In this document: piece by piece, positions 1 to 11,761 of the stretch
How the letters are laid out: every line of letters begins with the position of its first letter
How positions within the stretch are numbered: the stretch's first letter is position 1
Notes under the pieces: generated by a model
What the model was told of the DNA's origin: nothing
The model's input: the letters and a program-made list of their open reading frames with translations, nothing else
The model's database searches: none
NCBI GenBank assembly: GCA_039881045.1
Contig: JAYWVB010000082.1
Coordinates: 29,466 to 93,465 of the forward strand
Reading direction: 5' to 3'
DNA from: Chaetomium olivaceum
Taxonomy: Eukaryota > Ascomycota > Sordariomycetes > Sordariales > Chaetomiaceae
DNA: 64,000 bases
Position numbers and translations under genes: made by a program

Positions 1-1251
1 GAATGCTTGCCAGAACCTGGAAGCTTGGAGATGACCCTGAAGTCCAGCGCCAAGGATGGATTCGACATGGGCACGATGAGCTAAACATCCGCTTTGTTTT
101 GCGCAATCTCAACGATACTTTGGACTTCAGCGTAGTTACTACGTACCGAGACAAGGTTTTCGGCTCTTGCTGTTACCCCTCACAAGCTGCAACCGTGAAT
201 ATCACAGGACACAAAACATGTCGCGACAACAGTGTCTCATTGGCAGCTGCAGGGTCGACTGCCCGCTTGAAGGCTGATCAAATGCAGCGTCGCCTTGTTC
301 CAGAGGGTCTCAGCAGGGACCCCGCCAGCGCCAGGAAAGGGAAAAGGCGGGGATGGTCTCGGACCCGTCCACCTCCTCTCGGCTTCGACGCTGCAGCACT
401 TCCACAGAGGAATAAGGAAGGTTGGTGGCCCGATGGTACCATTGCATGTCGTTAGGTACCAAACCAAGCGCCAACCCGTATTTGGAAGAGAACCTCTAGA
501 GCGAAATGGCTACCTGAGGTACCAGTAACTACACAGTATTGCATGTTCTGGCCATCCTGAGATTTTCGGAGCACTTTCGATGGTCCGAATAATTTTTTGC
601 TGGCCGTGACAACCTGGAAGCGTCCCAGCCAGTGACAAGCTTCAGAAAGGCGAGCTGCTCTCGTCTGGTTCAGGGCCGTGCTATCCCTGGTTCGTCCAAT
701 CCCGCGTTTCAATTGGGACGAATCCCTGCCGCCATCAGGCCAGGAACCTGGCAGCTGCAGTGTGACTTGCCCACCGCCTTTGTTGTGCGCCTCGATCTTC
801 AGTGGGGCCCGCCTCCAAATTCAACATTTTGGTTTGGGCAAATGGGCAAACTGCCAACCAGACGGGTGGAGCAGCCGAACCCGATGCCCTTGTCCACCTC
901 CTGTCGCTCGTTTTCCGTCTCCGTGTCCCATAGAAGTTGACGAAAGTCTGGCGTTGTGGCACCGCGCGCACCCATTATCAAGGCGCATCTTGCTTTAAAG
1001 GTCCTTCGTTGACAAAACATAGGTAGCGGGACGACTGACGACTGGAAATTTGCAGTCGCTTCGCCGCGTCAGCCCGCAAGAAGCAGCAAGCAGTCCGAGT
1101 CCCACAGACCCGACTCCCCTGGCCAGTCCACCCGACGCCCGCCACACCCAAAGGGCCCAAATCTGGCAGGACGTCGTTGCCCAACACTGTCCACTGTTCT
1201 AATCGACACACGACCGACTGGCGCCTTGCCAGTTTACCGGACGAGGCGACC
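1..1251. other. Left-edge non-coding stretch upstream of ceramide synthase
   Basis: No recognisable protein is encoded here. A 150-codon open frame from an ATG at position 3 to 455 has no domain I know, and overlapping frames of similar length exist on both strands, so I do not call it. The right part is the promoter and leader of the ceramide synthase gene. Confidence 0.5.
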
Positions 1252-2884
1252 ATGAGCTCCCCGACGACCCCAACCCTAAGCCATGGCAGCGGCAACGGCA
1301 ACGGAACCGGCAACAGCACGGCAAAGCCGAGGAGGAGTGGGAAGCCCCAGCACATGAACGGGCCGCTCTATAAGCAGGCGAACAGCAATGTCGTCCTCGT
1401 CCGCAGAGTCAAGAGGAAGAACGAAGGTCCCATGAAGCAGCTCACCCGCTGGTTGTGAACAACCAGATTGGTGCGTCGGGACCCCCTATTCCTCCTCGCC
1501 CCAGACCTTGGAGCTAACCTCGACCTCCCTCCCCCCAGGCTTCTCCTTCAACCTCCTCGCCCTCCTCTTCCTTGCCCATGGCATGCCCCGCGCGCGGGAC
1601 TACACGGCCAAATACTTCAACCTCTCATACTACAACCCCAGCACTGGGAACTACGGGCTGGGCTGGGCCGATGGCCATGTCGTCTTGTTCTGCATCGTCC
1701 TCCTGACCGGCTTGCGCGCCGCGACCATGGAGTACATTCTCGCGCCGTTCGCCAAGTCTCAGGGCATCTCCAAGAGGAAGGACATTACTCGGTTTAGCGA
1801 ACAGGCGTGGATGTCGGTCTACTACGCATTCTTCTGGCCCCTCGGCTTGGTACGTTTGGAATCACCACCCCCACTGCTTCTTGTCGGGTGTCGCTGACAG
1901 GATCCTCTCCAGTACATCTACTGCCAGTCGCCCGCCTACTTCAACCTGCGAGAGCTGTGGACGGGGTGGCCCGACCGCGAACTGACCGGACTCATGAAGG
2001 GCTACATGCTCGCGCAGCTGGGTTTCTGGCTGCAGCAGATGGTTGTCATCAACATCGAGGAGCGCAGGAAGGACCACTGGCAGATGTTCACCCACCACAT
2101 TATCACGAGCATCCTCATCTACACCTCGTATCGGTACGGCCACACACGCGTGGGCAACCTCATCCTGGTCCTGATGGACGTGTCCGACCTGGCCCTGGGG
2201 GTACGTGCATCACCATCAAAAGCCCCTCACCACATCCATCTCTTTTTGCTAACCACACGTCGTTTTCTGTTTCACAGCTTGCCAAGTGCCTCAAATACCT
2301 CGGCTACCACACCATCTGCGACGTCATGTTCTCGGCCGTGGCTGGCCGCGCGCCACTTTTTGTATCTCACCGTGTGCTACTCGGTGTGGGCGCACACGCC
2401 TAACATCATGCCGACGGGCTGCTTCAAGGGCCCGCGCGACAACCTCGTGGGGCCGTTCGACCCCCCCACCGACAAGGGCTTCGCCTACCTGCTCGAGCCG
2501 CTGTGGGACTCGGAGGGCACCTTCTGCTACAACGAGACGGTCAAGTGGTCGTTCCTGTCCATGCTGCTGTTCCTGCAGTGCCTGACCATCATGTGGTTTT
2601 TCCTGATCGTCCGCGTTGCCGTCAAGGTCATCAAGGGCGCCCCCGCCGAGGACGTGCGCAGCGACGACGAGGCGGGAGAGGTCGAGGACGAGGATGAGTT
2701 CGTCTATGAGGAGGCCAAGCCCCTCGAGGAGGAGGTCGGCGTCGAGGAGATCGATCTCAAGAGCTGGGAGCGCAGGTCCGGCGTCAAGCGCCAGGCTCCC
2801 TCTACCTCGGGCGTCAGCCTGCCCGGGCACAGCGACCGCAAAGAGCTCCTGGGCCGCATCGGGTGTGACAAGCAGGTTGAGTGA
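1252..2884 (+). CDS. Ceramide synthase, LAG1/LAC1 (TLC domain) family, with frame lesions
   Basis: N-acylates sphingoid bases to make (dihydro)ceramide in the ER membrane. Exons run 1252-1470, 1539-1849, 1913-2200 and 2278-2884, with introns GTGCGT, GTACGT and GTACGT, each ending in AG. The protein has several hydrophobic segments and the TLC core, including THHIITSILIY, LMDVSDLALG and LAKCLKYLG, followed by a lumenal/C-terminal part with WSFLSMLLFLQCL and an acidic tail (EDEDEFVYEEAKP). The frame breaks twice. After LTRW (1450-1452) the next codons hit TGA at 1456, but the following frame reads VVNNQIG straight into the intron donor, so one base (probably a G) is missing. Around 2325-2345 the frame changes between DVMF and WLAARHFLYL, with fewer bases between these two motifs than the family normally has. 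Either the gene is damaged or the consensus is wrong. The family call is secure; the exact protein is not. Confidence 0.85.
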
Positions 2885-4175
2885 TGGTGGCTAGATTTTG
2901 GGTGGATGGATGAGCGGGCGAAGCAAGGGAGTGAGCGTTCAAGATATACCAAGGAATGAGAGAGAGAGAGGGCGTGGGTTGTTATAGAAGGGGTAACGCG
3001 ATACAACTGCGGCAGGATCGGACCGGAGGTCAAACATGGGAGGCTACTACCTAGGGCGGACCCGCAATGGTGCTGTCCGCTGCCGTCTTTTGCGGCGGAT
3101 TCTTTTAAACGAAGTGCCTCTCGCCCCGGTGGCTGGCTCATTTTTCTTTTTCACTAGGCTCGCCTCACGTAGCCGGCTATCAGCCACAAAAGGGTGTGGG
3201 TGTCCGCGGAAGAGACTCTGCCCTGGTTCTGGGTTGACAGGACTGGCCAAAGATGAGTGATACCATTCCGGGGTTGGCTTTATGACCGTCTTCTCAAGTC
3301 AGGCTGTTGTGTGAAAAGGACCTGAGATGGGGACTCTGACGAATAGAAAAGGGGAATGGGGCGCTCGATTATCAACGGCCAGGGCCATGTAGTGCGTAAC
3401 GTTGAGTTAAATCTGAAGGAATTGGTTTCAGCGGTGCATTTTTCTTACTGTTGAGTTTGCGAGCTGAAAGCATCATAGACGGTTGGAGCTATCAATAATT
3501 AATACCCTACTACTCCGTACCTTGCTTGGTGACTGCATCTTTGGTCTTGGTAGCGGAGGTAACCCAAATCAAACGACATCTTGAATAAGGGGCAACCGAG
3601 GTTTATAACCCAATGCCGTAACAACTGCCCGGAAGCTGGGGCGCATAACGACTGATTGGTGCGGATCCCCAACCAACTCGGCCCCTTACCAAGTAAACGA
3701 CTTCCACCTCTCTTGTTGTCGCATCACGCTGGATCCGTCCCGCTCGTCCGTGGCTCGGCCCCTGAATTGTTGCGATAGTGGGGAAGTTATAAACTGGATG
3801 CTACTACACCCTTGTTTTTCCTCCAATGCCGAAACGTCAAGGTCTCGGGGTATCTGACTTGAGAGCTGAGCTTCTAACGAAAACCCGACCATAGACCACC
3901 GCGTAGACTGGGGCCTCGGTACCTTTAGCCGCGAAACACCGTAATATGGTAGCTAGGTGGGAGTGCGGAGTCAACACGGCCGTTACTACGGGTATTAATA
4001 TGTAACTGAACCTGGGATCCGGATCTGCACTGATCTGATTTTGTTTCGATGAAGTGTTGATTGTTCAAAATCATCCCGAAGCCAGCCCGAATTCAAACCC
4101 GGAACAGTTGGAAGCCAGCTCACACCCACCACTACGGTTTTGAATCAGCCCAGCAGCATCACAACTGAAATCACA
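2885..4175. other. Intergenic, ceramide synthase to acetylesterase
   Basis: Holds the 3' end of the upstream transcript, a short GA microsatellite near 2957-2971 and the promoter of the acetylesterase. No open frame with recognisable protein is seen. Confidence 0.6.
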
Positions 4176-5030
4176 ATGTTGTCTTGGTCAACCTTCCTCG
4201 TAACCGGGCTCGCCACCTCGGGAGCCTACGCTACGCCTGTTGAGGTGGCTCGTCGGGCGACACCGACCGTCTACCTCGCCGGAGACAGCACCATGGCCAA
4301 GACCAGCGGTGCTCTCATGGGTCAGTCGGCGCCCCTTTACCCCAGACATCATCAAGGTAAATATGTAAACTAACTGGCAACAGGCTGGGGTGAGTACCTC
4401 TCCAAGTACATCACGCTGCCGGTGGTGAACAAGGCCATCTCCGGACGGTCGGCGCGCAGCTACACCAACGAGGGGCGGTTCAGCGAGATCGAGAAGCTGG
4501 TGCAGCGCGACGACATCGTCATCATCGAGTTCGGGCACAACGACGGCGGGTCGCCCAACTCGGCGTCGGACAACGGCCGCAGCGACTGCCCGGGCACGGG
4601 CAACGAGGTGTGCAAGTCCGGCAAGACGGGCGAGACGGTCTACACCTTCAACCACTACGTCGAGACGGCCACGCGCAGCTACATCGCCAAGGGCGCCAAG
4701 GTTATCGTCAGCAGCCAGACGCCCAACAACCTGTTCGAGGGCGGCGCCTTCATCCCCGGCGCCCCGCGCTTTGTCGGCTATGCGGCGCTCGCGGCCAAGA
4801 ATGTCGGGAGCGGCGCCAGCTTCCTCGACCACTTCCAGGCCGTGGCCAACATGTTCCTGAAGCTGGGCAGCGCAAAGACCAACGCGCTCTTCCCGCAGGA
4901 CCACACGCACACCAGCCCTGCCGGCGCCGACCTCGTGGCTCAGGCGTTTGTGCAGGCGATCGGGAGGGACTTTAACGGGACCACGCCGCTCAAGGGGTTT
5001 TTGAAGAGCCCCGTGCCGGTGGTGTGGTAA
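4176..5030 (+). CDS. Secreted rhamnogalacturonan acetylesterase (CE12, SGNH hydrolase)
   Basis: Predicted to remove acetyl groups from the rhamnogalacturonan I backbone of pectin outside the cell. Exon 1 is 4176-4320 and exon 2 is 4384-5030, with a 63-bp intron (GTCAGT...CAG). About 263 residues, normal for CE12. The start ATG at 4176 gives a signal peptide (MLSWSTFLVTGLATSGAYA). SGNH blocks are all present: block I LAGDSTMAK with the nucleophile Ser, the oxyanion Gly in SGRSARSY, block III GHNDGGSP with its Asn, and block V PQDHTHTSPAG with catalytic Asp and His. No other pectinase gene lies next to it, so it stands alone. Function within CE12 is inferred from family membership. Confidence 0.9.
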
Positions 5031-5817
5031 TTTCTGAATGATGCGGAAACTGTATTCAAGTTGAAATCAGACTAAGACTCTAAGAAGATGTATGTTGGTT
5101 GATTTTGCACTTTAAAAGTTCTCTATCTGCTTAGAAGGGTCTAGAACTGGTAATGTAGCTTTGAGGATGAGAAACCGCCCCCTGTGAACAACAACCATGA
5201 TAAGGAGTTGTCGTTGCTGTCAAGCAAATGCCCGACGGAATTGCCTGAGATGTCCGGACGACCAATCGGCACTCCCAGTGCACTGGGCGATTTGCCCTTC
5301 ATGCCCCCTTCTAACTTGGCGAGAATCCTTCGTGCCCGGTACCGCAAGGGGCATGTTGTGGGCGTTCTGCCGGTCTGCGATGTCGAGTGCAGCGGCACCC
5401 ATCTTACCTCGCAGGTCAGGAAGGGGAGGTACATGTAGTATATTACTATGAAGAGGGACTGGTGCCCGGCGATGAAGTTGCCAATGAGGGGCGACAGCTT
5501 GTCGAGCTGGTATCCTTGGTGGAAGGGTTCTGTTGAAACCCAACGGAGTAGTCTGGCTGTGGACGGGTGCCGGTAAGGGGGATCGAGTTGACGCGGTCAC
5601 CGTGGTGCGCAAGCACTACGAAGGTCACGTAGCTGTTGGGCACAGACTTCTGTACCTAGATCATTGGATACTGCCTGTTGCGGCAAACTGTACCAGAGGT
5701 TGTTGTTGTCGAGAAAGGCTCAAGGCCGGATCACTACTTGGAAAGCGGTTCTCCAAGGGGACAACCGGCGCTGCGTGCAAGACCGAAGGGCATGGGCATC
5801 CCCGCCTGAGAACAGCC
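5031..5817. other. Convergent intergenic stretch
   Basis: Lies between the 3' ends of the acetylesterase and the FTA2-like gene. Short open frames on both strands overlap each other and show no recognisable protein. Confidence 0.5.
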
Positions 5818-6780
5818 TCAGCGCTTGGACTCTTGCGCGCCGAATTCTTCCTCTGTATCAGGTTCGTCCACGCCGTCGATAGGCTGGTCTCCAGAAACAG
5901 GGGGAGCCTTCTCAGTGGGCGGAAAGGGGGCTGGAATGACCTCGTCGTCGCGGACACGCCTCGATGGTGCCGGTAGAAAAGATCCACGCTGGCCCTGGCG
6001 AAGGCCTGTTTGGATGGGTACCCACTTAGGCCGTGGTCCCAGCAACCTTTGTTCCAGGGCACGTTCAGCTGGGATGCGACAGAAGCCGAGTCCTTGTTCG
6101 GCATAATAGGCAGGCAGCCACCACCTGGACCCTGTATGGTAAGGGACGATGTCGGAAAAGTCAACGAGCACACCCTTTCCGAGCCAGTTTGTCGGGTTGA
6201 AGCGGTCAATCATGAACCCGGCGAGGTGAAAGAAGTTGACCTGGGAGTCGATTCTGTCCAAATCGGGGGTATCCTCCTCCACGAACTGGTAGACGATTGC
6301 TGCGTAGGACTCGTCGTCGACATTGGCTTCTTGTGGGATCTTCGCCTTTCTGAAGTGCTCATTGATCTTGCTGCCCTTGAACTCGGTCCAACCGAGACAG
6401 CCGACGAGTTGCGGGTCGCTCTCGATGGGGATGAACCCTTGGGGCTGTGGCCTGGTTACCGCTTGCTGGCAAAAGGCGCGAAGATTATCACGGGCGTGGG
6501 AGAGCTAGACACAATTCAAGTCAGGTGGGGGATAGGGGGTTAGGCGTAGACACGGACAGAGGCAGCGTCTTACAATCTTCACGGCCAATGGGTCTGTACG
6601 GCCGCAGACCCTCGCCTTGAGGACGAGGCCATCGATACCACACCCGAGATACCGCCCCAGCCTCAGATGCTCAATCGGTTCGGGAAATTGCCTGAGCCGC
6701 GGCTCCCTAAAATCTTCCCAGAGAAGAGACGGATCTCCAGAGAGCGGCTCCAACGACGTGAAGTAGCGTTCCGATGGCAT
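5818..6780 (-). CDS. Kinase-like protein of the fungal FTA2 (kinetochore Sim4 complex) family
   Basis: Exon 1 is 6780-6574 and exon 2 is 6504-5818, split by a 69-bp intron with donor GTAAGA. The product is about 297 residues. The N-terminal part resembles the small lobe of a kinase-like fold: LGRYLGCGIDGLVLKARV (glycine-rich loop) and LAVKI with its lysine. The C-terminal half has YAAIVYQFVEEDTPDL and GKGVLVDFSDIVPY, motifs common to a large family of Sordariomycete proteins assigned to FTA2-like domains. The fission yeast founder is a Sim4/COMA kinetochore component, but most filamentous fungal members are uncharacterised and expanded, so a kinetochore role here is only inferred. The distance between lysine motif and C-lobe motif is short for a true kinase, so catalytic activity is doubtful. 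Confidence 0.6.
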
Positions 6781-7331
6781 AGTAGGTTTTGGCGGACAGG
6801 TTGTGTGTGAAAGCAGCGCCCTCTTAGGGACGGAGGAAGGGCGGCACAAGCCAGGGTATGTAACTAGAGTATTGTTGGGTTAGCAACCGCATTTTTGCAC
6901 CTTGTTGATGGAAGAGAAGGAACGGGATGAAGCAGCGATACCTCCCTGTGTATGGGTTTCAATGGTATTCAAATCAAATCAAATTTGAAAGAAACCAGCA
7001 GTTCGCACAAAGTCGGTTTGCTGGATGTCGACTTTCTCTTGAATGTGAAAAAGAGTAAAGAGTGTTAGATACCTAGGTAGGTACCTAGGTATGGAATACT
7101 AGGACAGGGGATGGTGACACCAATTGAGGAAAGAGAGCAGCAACAGCGGCTTGCCGCGGCGTCTCTTTAAACGAAGGGCGCACTGATAACATTGTCTCGG
7201 CAGCGATGTCGGAGTCAACACAACAAACAACATGGTTGGCTGGTGATGACCGTGAGTCCATTCTCCATTCTCCGTTCTCCATTCTACTTTATGATTCAGT
7301 TGAATAATAATCCAGAACTTCAAAATCCAAT
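6781..7331. other. Divergent promoter region with CCTAGGTA palindromes
   Basis: Separates the minus-strand FTA2-like gene from the plus-strand SDR. Contains the self-complementary stretch at 7070-7091 built from repeated CCTAGGTA units. No gene seen. Confidence 0.5.
7070..7091. repeat. Palindromic CCTAGGTA repeat
   Basis: Two TACCTAGGTA palindromes lie in tandem and share flanking bases. A related copy is at 47396-47411. Function unknown; such motifs may be short dispersed repeats or protein-binding sites. Confidence 0.5.
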
Positions 7332-8512
7332 ATGGCAAGTCAGCGCCTAGTCCTCATCACCGGTATCAACGGTTACATTGCTGCACATACGGCAGCGACC
7401 TTCCTCAAAGCTGGGTACGCCGTTCGAGGAACGGTCCGCGCGAGGACTCCCAACGTCGAGTCGCTTGTCCGCACCCTTAGCAAATACCACGATGGAAATC
7501 GGCTGGAGCTGGTGGAGGTGCCGGATATCAGCGCCGATGGGGCTTTTGACCGTGCTGTTGAAGGTCCTAACTTCCACTTCGTCTCCCTGCGGTGCAATGA
7601 AATAATACTGATTCGTACTAATCCCTTTTATTCTAGGCGTCCAGGCGGTAGCACACCTTGCGAGTCCCGTCTCCATGGCTGAGACCGATCCAGAGCCCAT
7701 GATGCGGGCCTCTGTCCAAGGCACAACCTCCCTTCTCGCCTCTGCTTTGGCTGAATCAAAGAAACAGCCCCGGAATGTACTGAAATCAGTTGTGTTTATG
7801 TCTACCGTCAGCGCCGTTTTCTCATCCTCCAAGCCGTCAGGACATGTCTTTACCGAGACGGACTGGAACGATGCTGCCGAGGAGGAAGTGCGCCGACTGG
7901 GCAAGAACACGCCTGGGTATGTCATCTACCAGACGAGCAAGACAGCTGCCGAGAGGGCGTTCTGGGGGTTTGGAAAAAATACGGGGGCTGAGTTTTCCAT
8001 GACAGCGCTGTGCCCGGCGTAAGTTATTCCCAGTCCGTCAGTCCCAGTATGTACCACTCACCATATGAAGTCCCGTTCTCGGGCCACCACTGTACCTTCC
8101 AGATCCCATTTCCAGCCTCAGCATGCGCGTCAAGGATATCTACGACATCTTGCATGGTGGCCCAATACCAGACTTCTCGCCCATCAGGAGCACCTTCATC
8201 GACGTCCGTGACGTGGCCGAACTGGTCTTTAAAGCGGTGGAACAAGACTACGAAACCCCGCGTGCTCGAGAGCGTTACCTGCTTGTTGGGGAGTCACCCA
8301 TATCACCCCAGGGAATGGCCGACGTGCTGCGGGCTGCCTTTCCGGACAGGCAAGCCAAAATTCGCGAAGGGAACCCTGGGGAGACATATCCGGACATGAC
8401 TTGGAGGTTTGACGCGAGCAAGGCGGGCACGCTGCTCGGTAGGGACTGGACTGGGTTTCAGCAGAGCGTTATTGAGAGTGCAAAGGTATTTCTTGCAGCG
8501 GAGGCTGCTTGA
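7332..8512 (+). CDS. NAD(P)-dependent extended SDR, dihydroflavonol-4-reductase/GRE2-like
   Basis: Extended short-chain dehydrogenase/reductase of about 334-336 residues, likely reducing a ketone or aldehyde with NADPH; substrate unknown. Exons are 7332-7563, 7637-8018 and 8122-8512 (an acceptor at 8115 instead of 8121 would add two residues). The N-terminal Rossmann motif reads TGINGYIAAH, where most relatives have TGxxGxxA with Ala or Gly early in the loop. The catalytic Tyr-Lys pair is in YQTSK, preceded by the Ser-containing stretch FMSTVSAVF. The region after ALCPA, normally a short loop before VKDIYDIL, looks short, so the third exon boundary is the least certain point. The first donor, GTCCTA, is weak but fits the conserved reading VEGVQAVAHLASP. 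Confidence 0.85.
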
Positions 8513-9001
8513 GGAGTTGGCTTGCCAGCTTGCCGGGAGGGGAGAAGCCCCTGATTTCCAACCAACACCAGGTCTGAGTAGAGGAGAGGGGTGGGTCGCG
8601 GGACTTTGACAAGTCGACCATGCAGATACATGGGACATGTAAATATCATGGTCCCAAGGGACGCTGTTCTTACTCAGCGGTATTGAGCCCGCCCTTACCG
8701 TGGTCCGTAGTCGGTAGACATGCCTTGGCTTCGGCTCAACCTAACCTTTGCGGGTCCGGCTCCGGGGCCGATCCCGGTCGGGCCGGCTGCACCTACTGTT
8801 AGCGCTCGCACCCCCGCTCCGACTCGGCCAACGCCGGCACTTGGTCCGCGTCGAGGAGTCCGGAATCACCATGTGACCGCGGCTACCATACTATATTAGC
8901 TACGTCTGACTCTCATCCCGCCTCTTTTTTCTGTCCCAACAATACTTTCACAAACAGGCGAATAGTATATACTGCTGCGTAAATAAAACCAATTCGCAGC
9001 C
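8513..9001. other. Intergenic, SDR to amine oxidase
   Basis: Promoter of the amine oxidase gene; only short uninformative frames on either strand. Confidence 0.5.
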
Positions 9002-11180
9002 ATGGCCTCCCCTCGCCACCCTTTTGACCCGCTTACGGCAAAGGAGATTCAGTTGGTGAGATCAAGACCCTGGGCTACAAACACATAAAAATAGTCAACT
9101 GAACAACTAGACAGGCCGCCAATATCCTTATATGCCACTGTTTTGCTGATGCTGTCATATTCCGAGTCATCACCCTCTGGGAGCCTCCCAAGGCTGAGAT
9201 GATCCCCTTCCTCGACATGGAACATGGAAAAGAAACACCAACGCCCCCGCCACGACTTGCCAAGGTCCAAGCTCATGTGGATAACACCTTCTTTGAGTTC
9301 AAGGTTGATCTCGGCCGGCAGAGCGTCATCTCGGAGGAAACCCTAGATGGCCGCCACTCGCACATCGATAGCGATTACACGCGCAAAGCTGAGGTGGCGT
9401 GCATGGCCGACCCTCGCGTAAAGGAACAGGTCGCCGCTCTCAACCTCCCTGAGGGCGCCACGGTGGTGGTAGAGCCGTGGACGTACGGGCCGGACGGCAT
9501 GAACGACATGACCAAGCGGATGACCATGGTATGTGTTGTAGGTGCCCCATCTGTCAAACGGGCTCTAACGGTAGCTCCTAGTGCTGGTTCTACATGCGTC
9601 TCTCTGATGACCCGGATGCCAACTACTATGCCTATCCTCTTGATCTATGTGTAGAAATGTCAGAAGAGCTCGAGGTGGTCAACATCTTTCACCTTCCCTC
9701 CGGCGAGCACGACCGAATCAAGACCGAAGGCAAACCCCAGGAGTTCGACCGCCGAAAGATCCACGAAGGCAGCGAGTACTACCCAACACTCAACATGGAG
9801 CACCGCACCGCCACCAAGCCCTACCACGTTTCCCAGCCAGAGGGCCCATCCTTCTCCATCGAAGGTAACAAGATCAGCTGGGAGAAGTGGACACTGCGGG
9901 TCGGCTTCAACTACCGTGAGGGCATGACCCTTCACGACGTCCGCTTCGACAATCGCAGCCTGTTCTACCGACTGTCCCTAGCCGAGATGTTCGTGCCTTA
10001 CGGCGACCCGCGCACCCCCTACCCTCGGAAAGCAGCCTTTGATCTGGGCAACGACGGGGCTGGGCTCTGCGCCAACAACCTCCAGCTCGGCTGCGACTGC
10101 CTGGGCCACATCAAGTACTTCGACGGCTGGCTCAGCACGCGCGCGGGTACCCCCCTCAAGATGCCCAACGTCATCTGCTGCCACGAGATCGACGACGGCA
10201 TCCTCTGGAAGCACACCAACTTCCGCACCGGCCGGGCCGCCGTCACCCGCTCCCGCGTGCTCGTCCTCCAAACCATCATCACCGCCAGCAACTACGAGTA
10301 CATCTTCCTCTTCTACCTTAGCCAGGATGCCTCCCTGCACTACGAAGTCCGCGCCACCGGCATCCTCTCCACATCCCCCATCCACCTCACCACGCCCTCC
10401 CCACCCTACGGCACGGTCGTCGCCCCGGGCGTCCTCGCCCCCTTCCACCAGCACCTCTTCAGCCTGCGCATCGACCCCGCCGTCGACGGACACGCCAACT
10501 CGTTGGTTGTCGAAGAATCCCACCCGCTCCCCGTCAACGACCCATCCGTCCACAACCCGCACGGCGTCGGGTACGTCACCACACAAACCTACGTCCCCCG
10601 CGAAACGGGACTCGACCTCGACCACCGCGTGAACCGCGTGTTCAAGATGGTCAACGAGGGCAAGCGCAACGCGGTCACGGGCACGCCGGTCGGGATCAAG
10701 CTGCTGCCGTGCTACAGCCAGATGCTGCTGGCGCACCCGTCGAGCCTGCACGCGCAGCGGTCCGAGTTTGCGGCGCACGCGGTGTGGGTGACGCGGTATG
10801 ATGACGGGGAAATGTTCCCCGCGGGCAGGTTTACGATGCAGTCGCGGGGAGGGGAGGGGATTGCGTCGTGGATTGAGGGGAGGCGGAGGAAAGGGGAGGG
10901 GAAAAGGGGGGAGGAGGGGGGTGATGGAGATGGGGATGGAGAGTCGGGAGTGAGGAATAGGGATATTGTGGTCTGGCATACCTTTGGCTCGACGCACAAC
11001 CCCCGAGCCGAGGACTGGCCCGTTATGCCGGTAGAGAAGATGATTGTGGGGCTGAAGCCGGTGAACTTCTTTGAGAGGAACCCGGCGCTGGACGTGGCTC
11101 CCTCGACGCAGGAGAGGAATCTGAGCGTGTTGATAGAGAACGGGGATGGGCAGGGGGAGAAGGAGTGCTGTGAGAAGTAG
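9002..11180 (+). CDS. Copper amine oxidase (TPQ-dependent primary amine oxidase)
   Basis: Oxidises primary amines to aldehyde, ammonia and hydrogen peroxide, allowing use of amines as nitrogen source. Exons 9002-9055, 9115-9528 and 9582-11180; introns of 59 and 53 bp. About 688 residues, the family's usual length. N2/N3 domains include EPPKAEMIPFLD. The catalytic base region is AFDLGNDGAG; the topaquinone precursor Tyr is in TASNYEYIF. Copper ligands are HQHLF (two His) and the third His in STHNPRAEDWPVMP. A Gly/Arg/Glu-rich insert at 10850-10950 (near residues 560-590) is unusual and probably a surface loop. No signal peptide; peroxisomal or cytosolic location cannot be decided from the C-terminus. 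Confidence 0.93.
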
Positions 11181-11761
11181 TTGGGGGGAAGGTAGGTAAT
11201 GACCATCGGCTTCGAGATACTTGGTAGTTGAGTGACTTGATTTTGTTGATATCCCGATTTCAGGGGCTTACCCCTGAGTGGCGCCCCGGGGGATGCCGAG
11301 AGAAGGATGAACACCTACCCTAACCCTGGATACATTGAGTGTTCCTTGGTTCCGAGGTTCCTTGCAGTGTCGTATTCCACAGCTTTCTTTCCGTGCTCTG
11401 ACTTGCCGAACACTCGTCAGCATTTCGATGTCAAAAGTTCATGAACGAATGCATCCTGACGGTATGTTCACTATCCAACCATATGCTCTTCCCTCGCTGT
11501 TCCAGCGATAATTGCCTAGTTATAGTTACTCCTTCGTAGTCAACGTCGATCTTCACCCTTCCCTCCTTCGGCCGCCGCGGGGCCCGGGTTCAGGGTGATT
11601 TGCTGCCCAGACCACCTCGAGTTTACACTGACCGCCTGCATCGCAGCTGAACAATCGCTCCCCACATCCGATAGTTCCATTGTTCTATTCCGTACCCATA
11701 GCTCGATCCACTTAGTGTCCAGTCAACGGTGACGCTCGACGCTAGCTAACGGCTAGGAGAG
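11181..11761. other. Intergenic, amine oxidase to Zn2Cys6 factor
   Basis: 3' region of the amine oxidase and promoter/leader of the transcription factor. An in-frame TAA at 11747 supports the factor's ATG at 11762 as the first possible start. Confidence 0.5.

Noticed and set aside
3..455. 150-codon ATG frame at the left edge
   Set aside because: No recognisable domain and overlapping frames on both strands; might be the end of a gene outside the window, but not supported.
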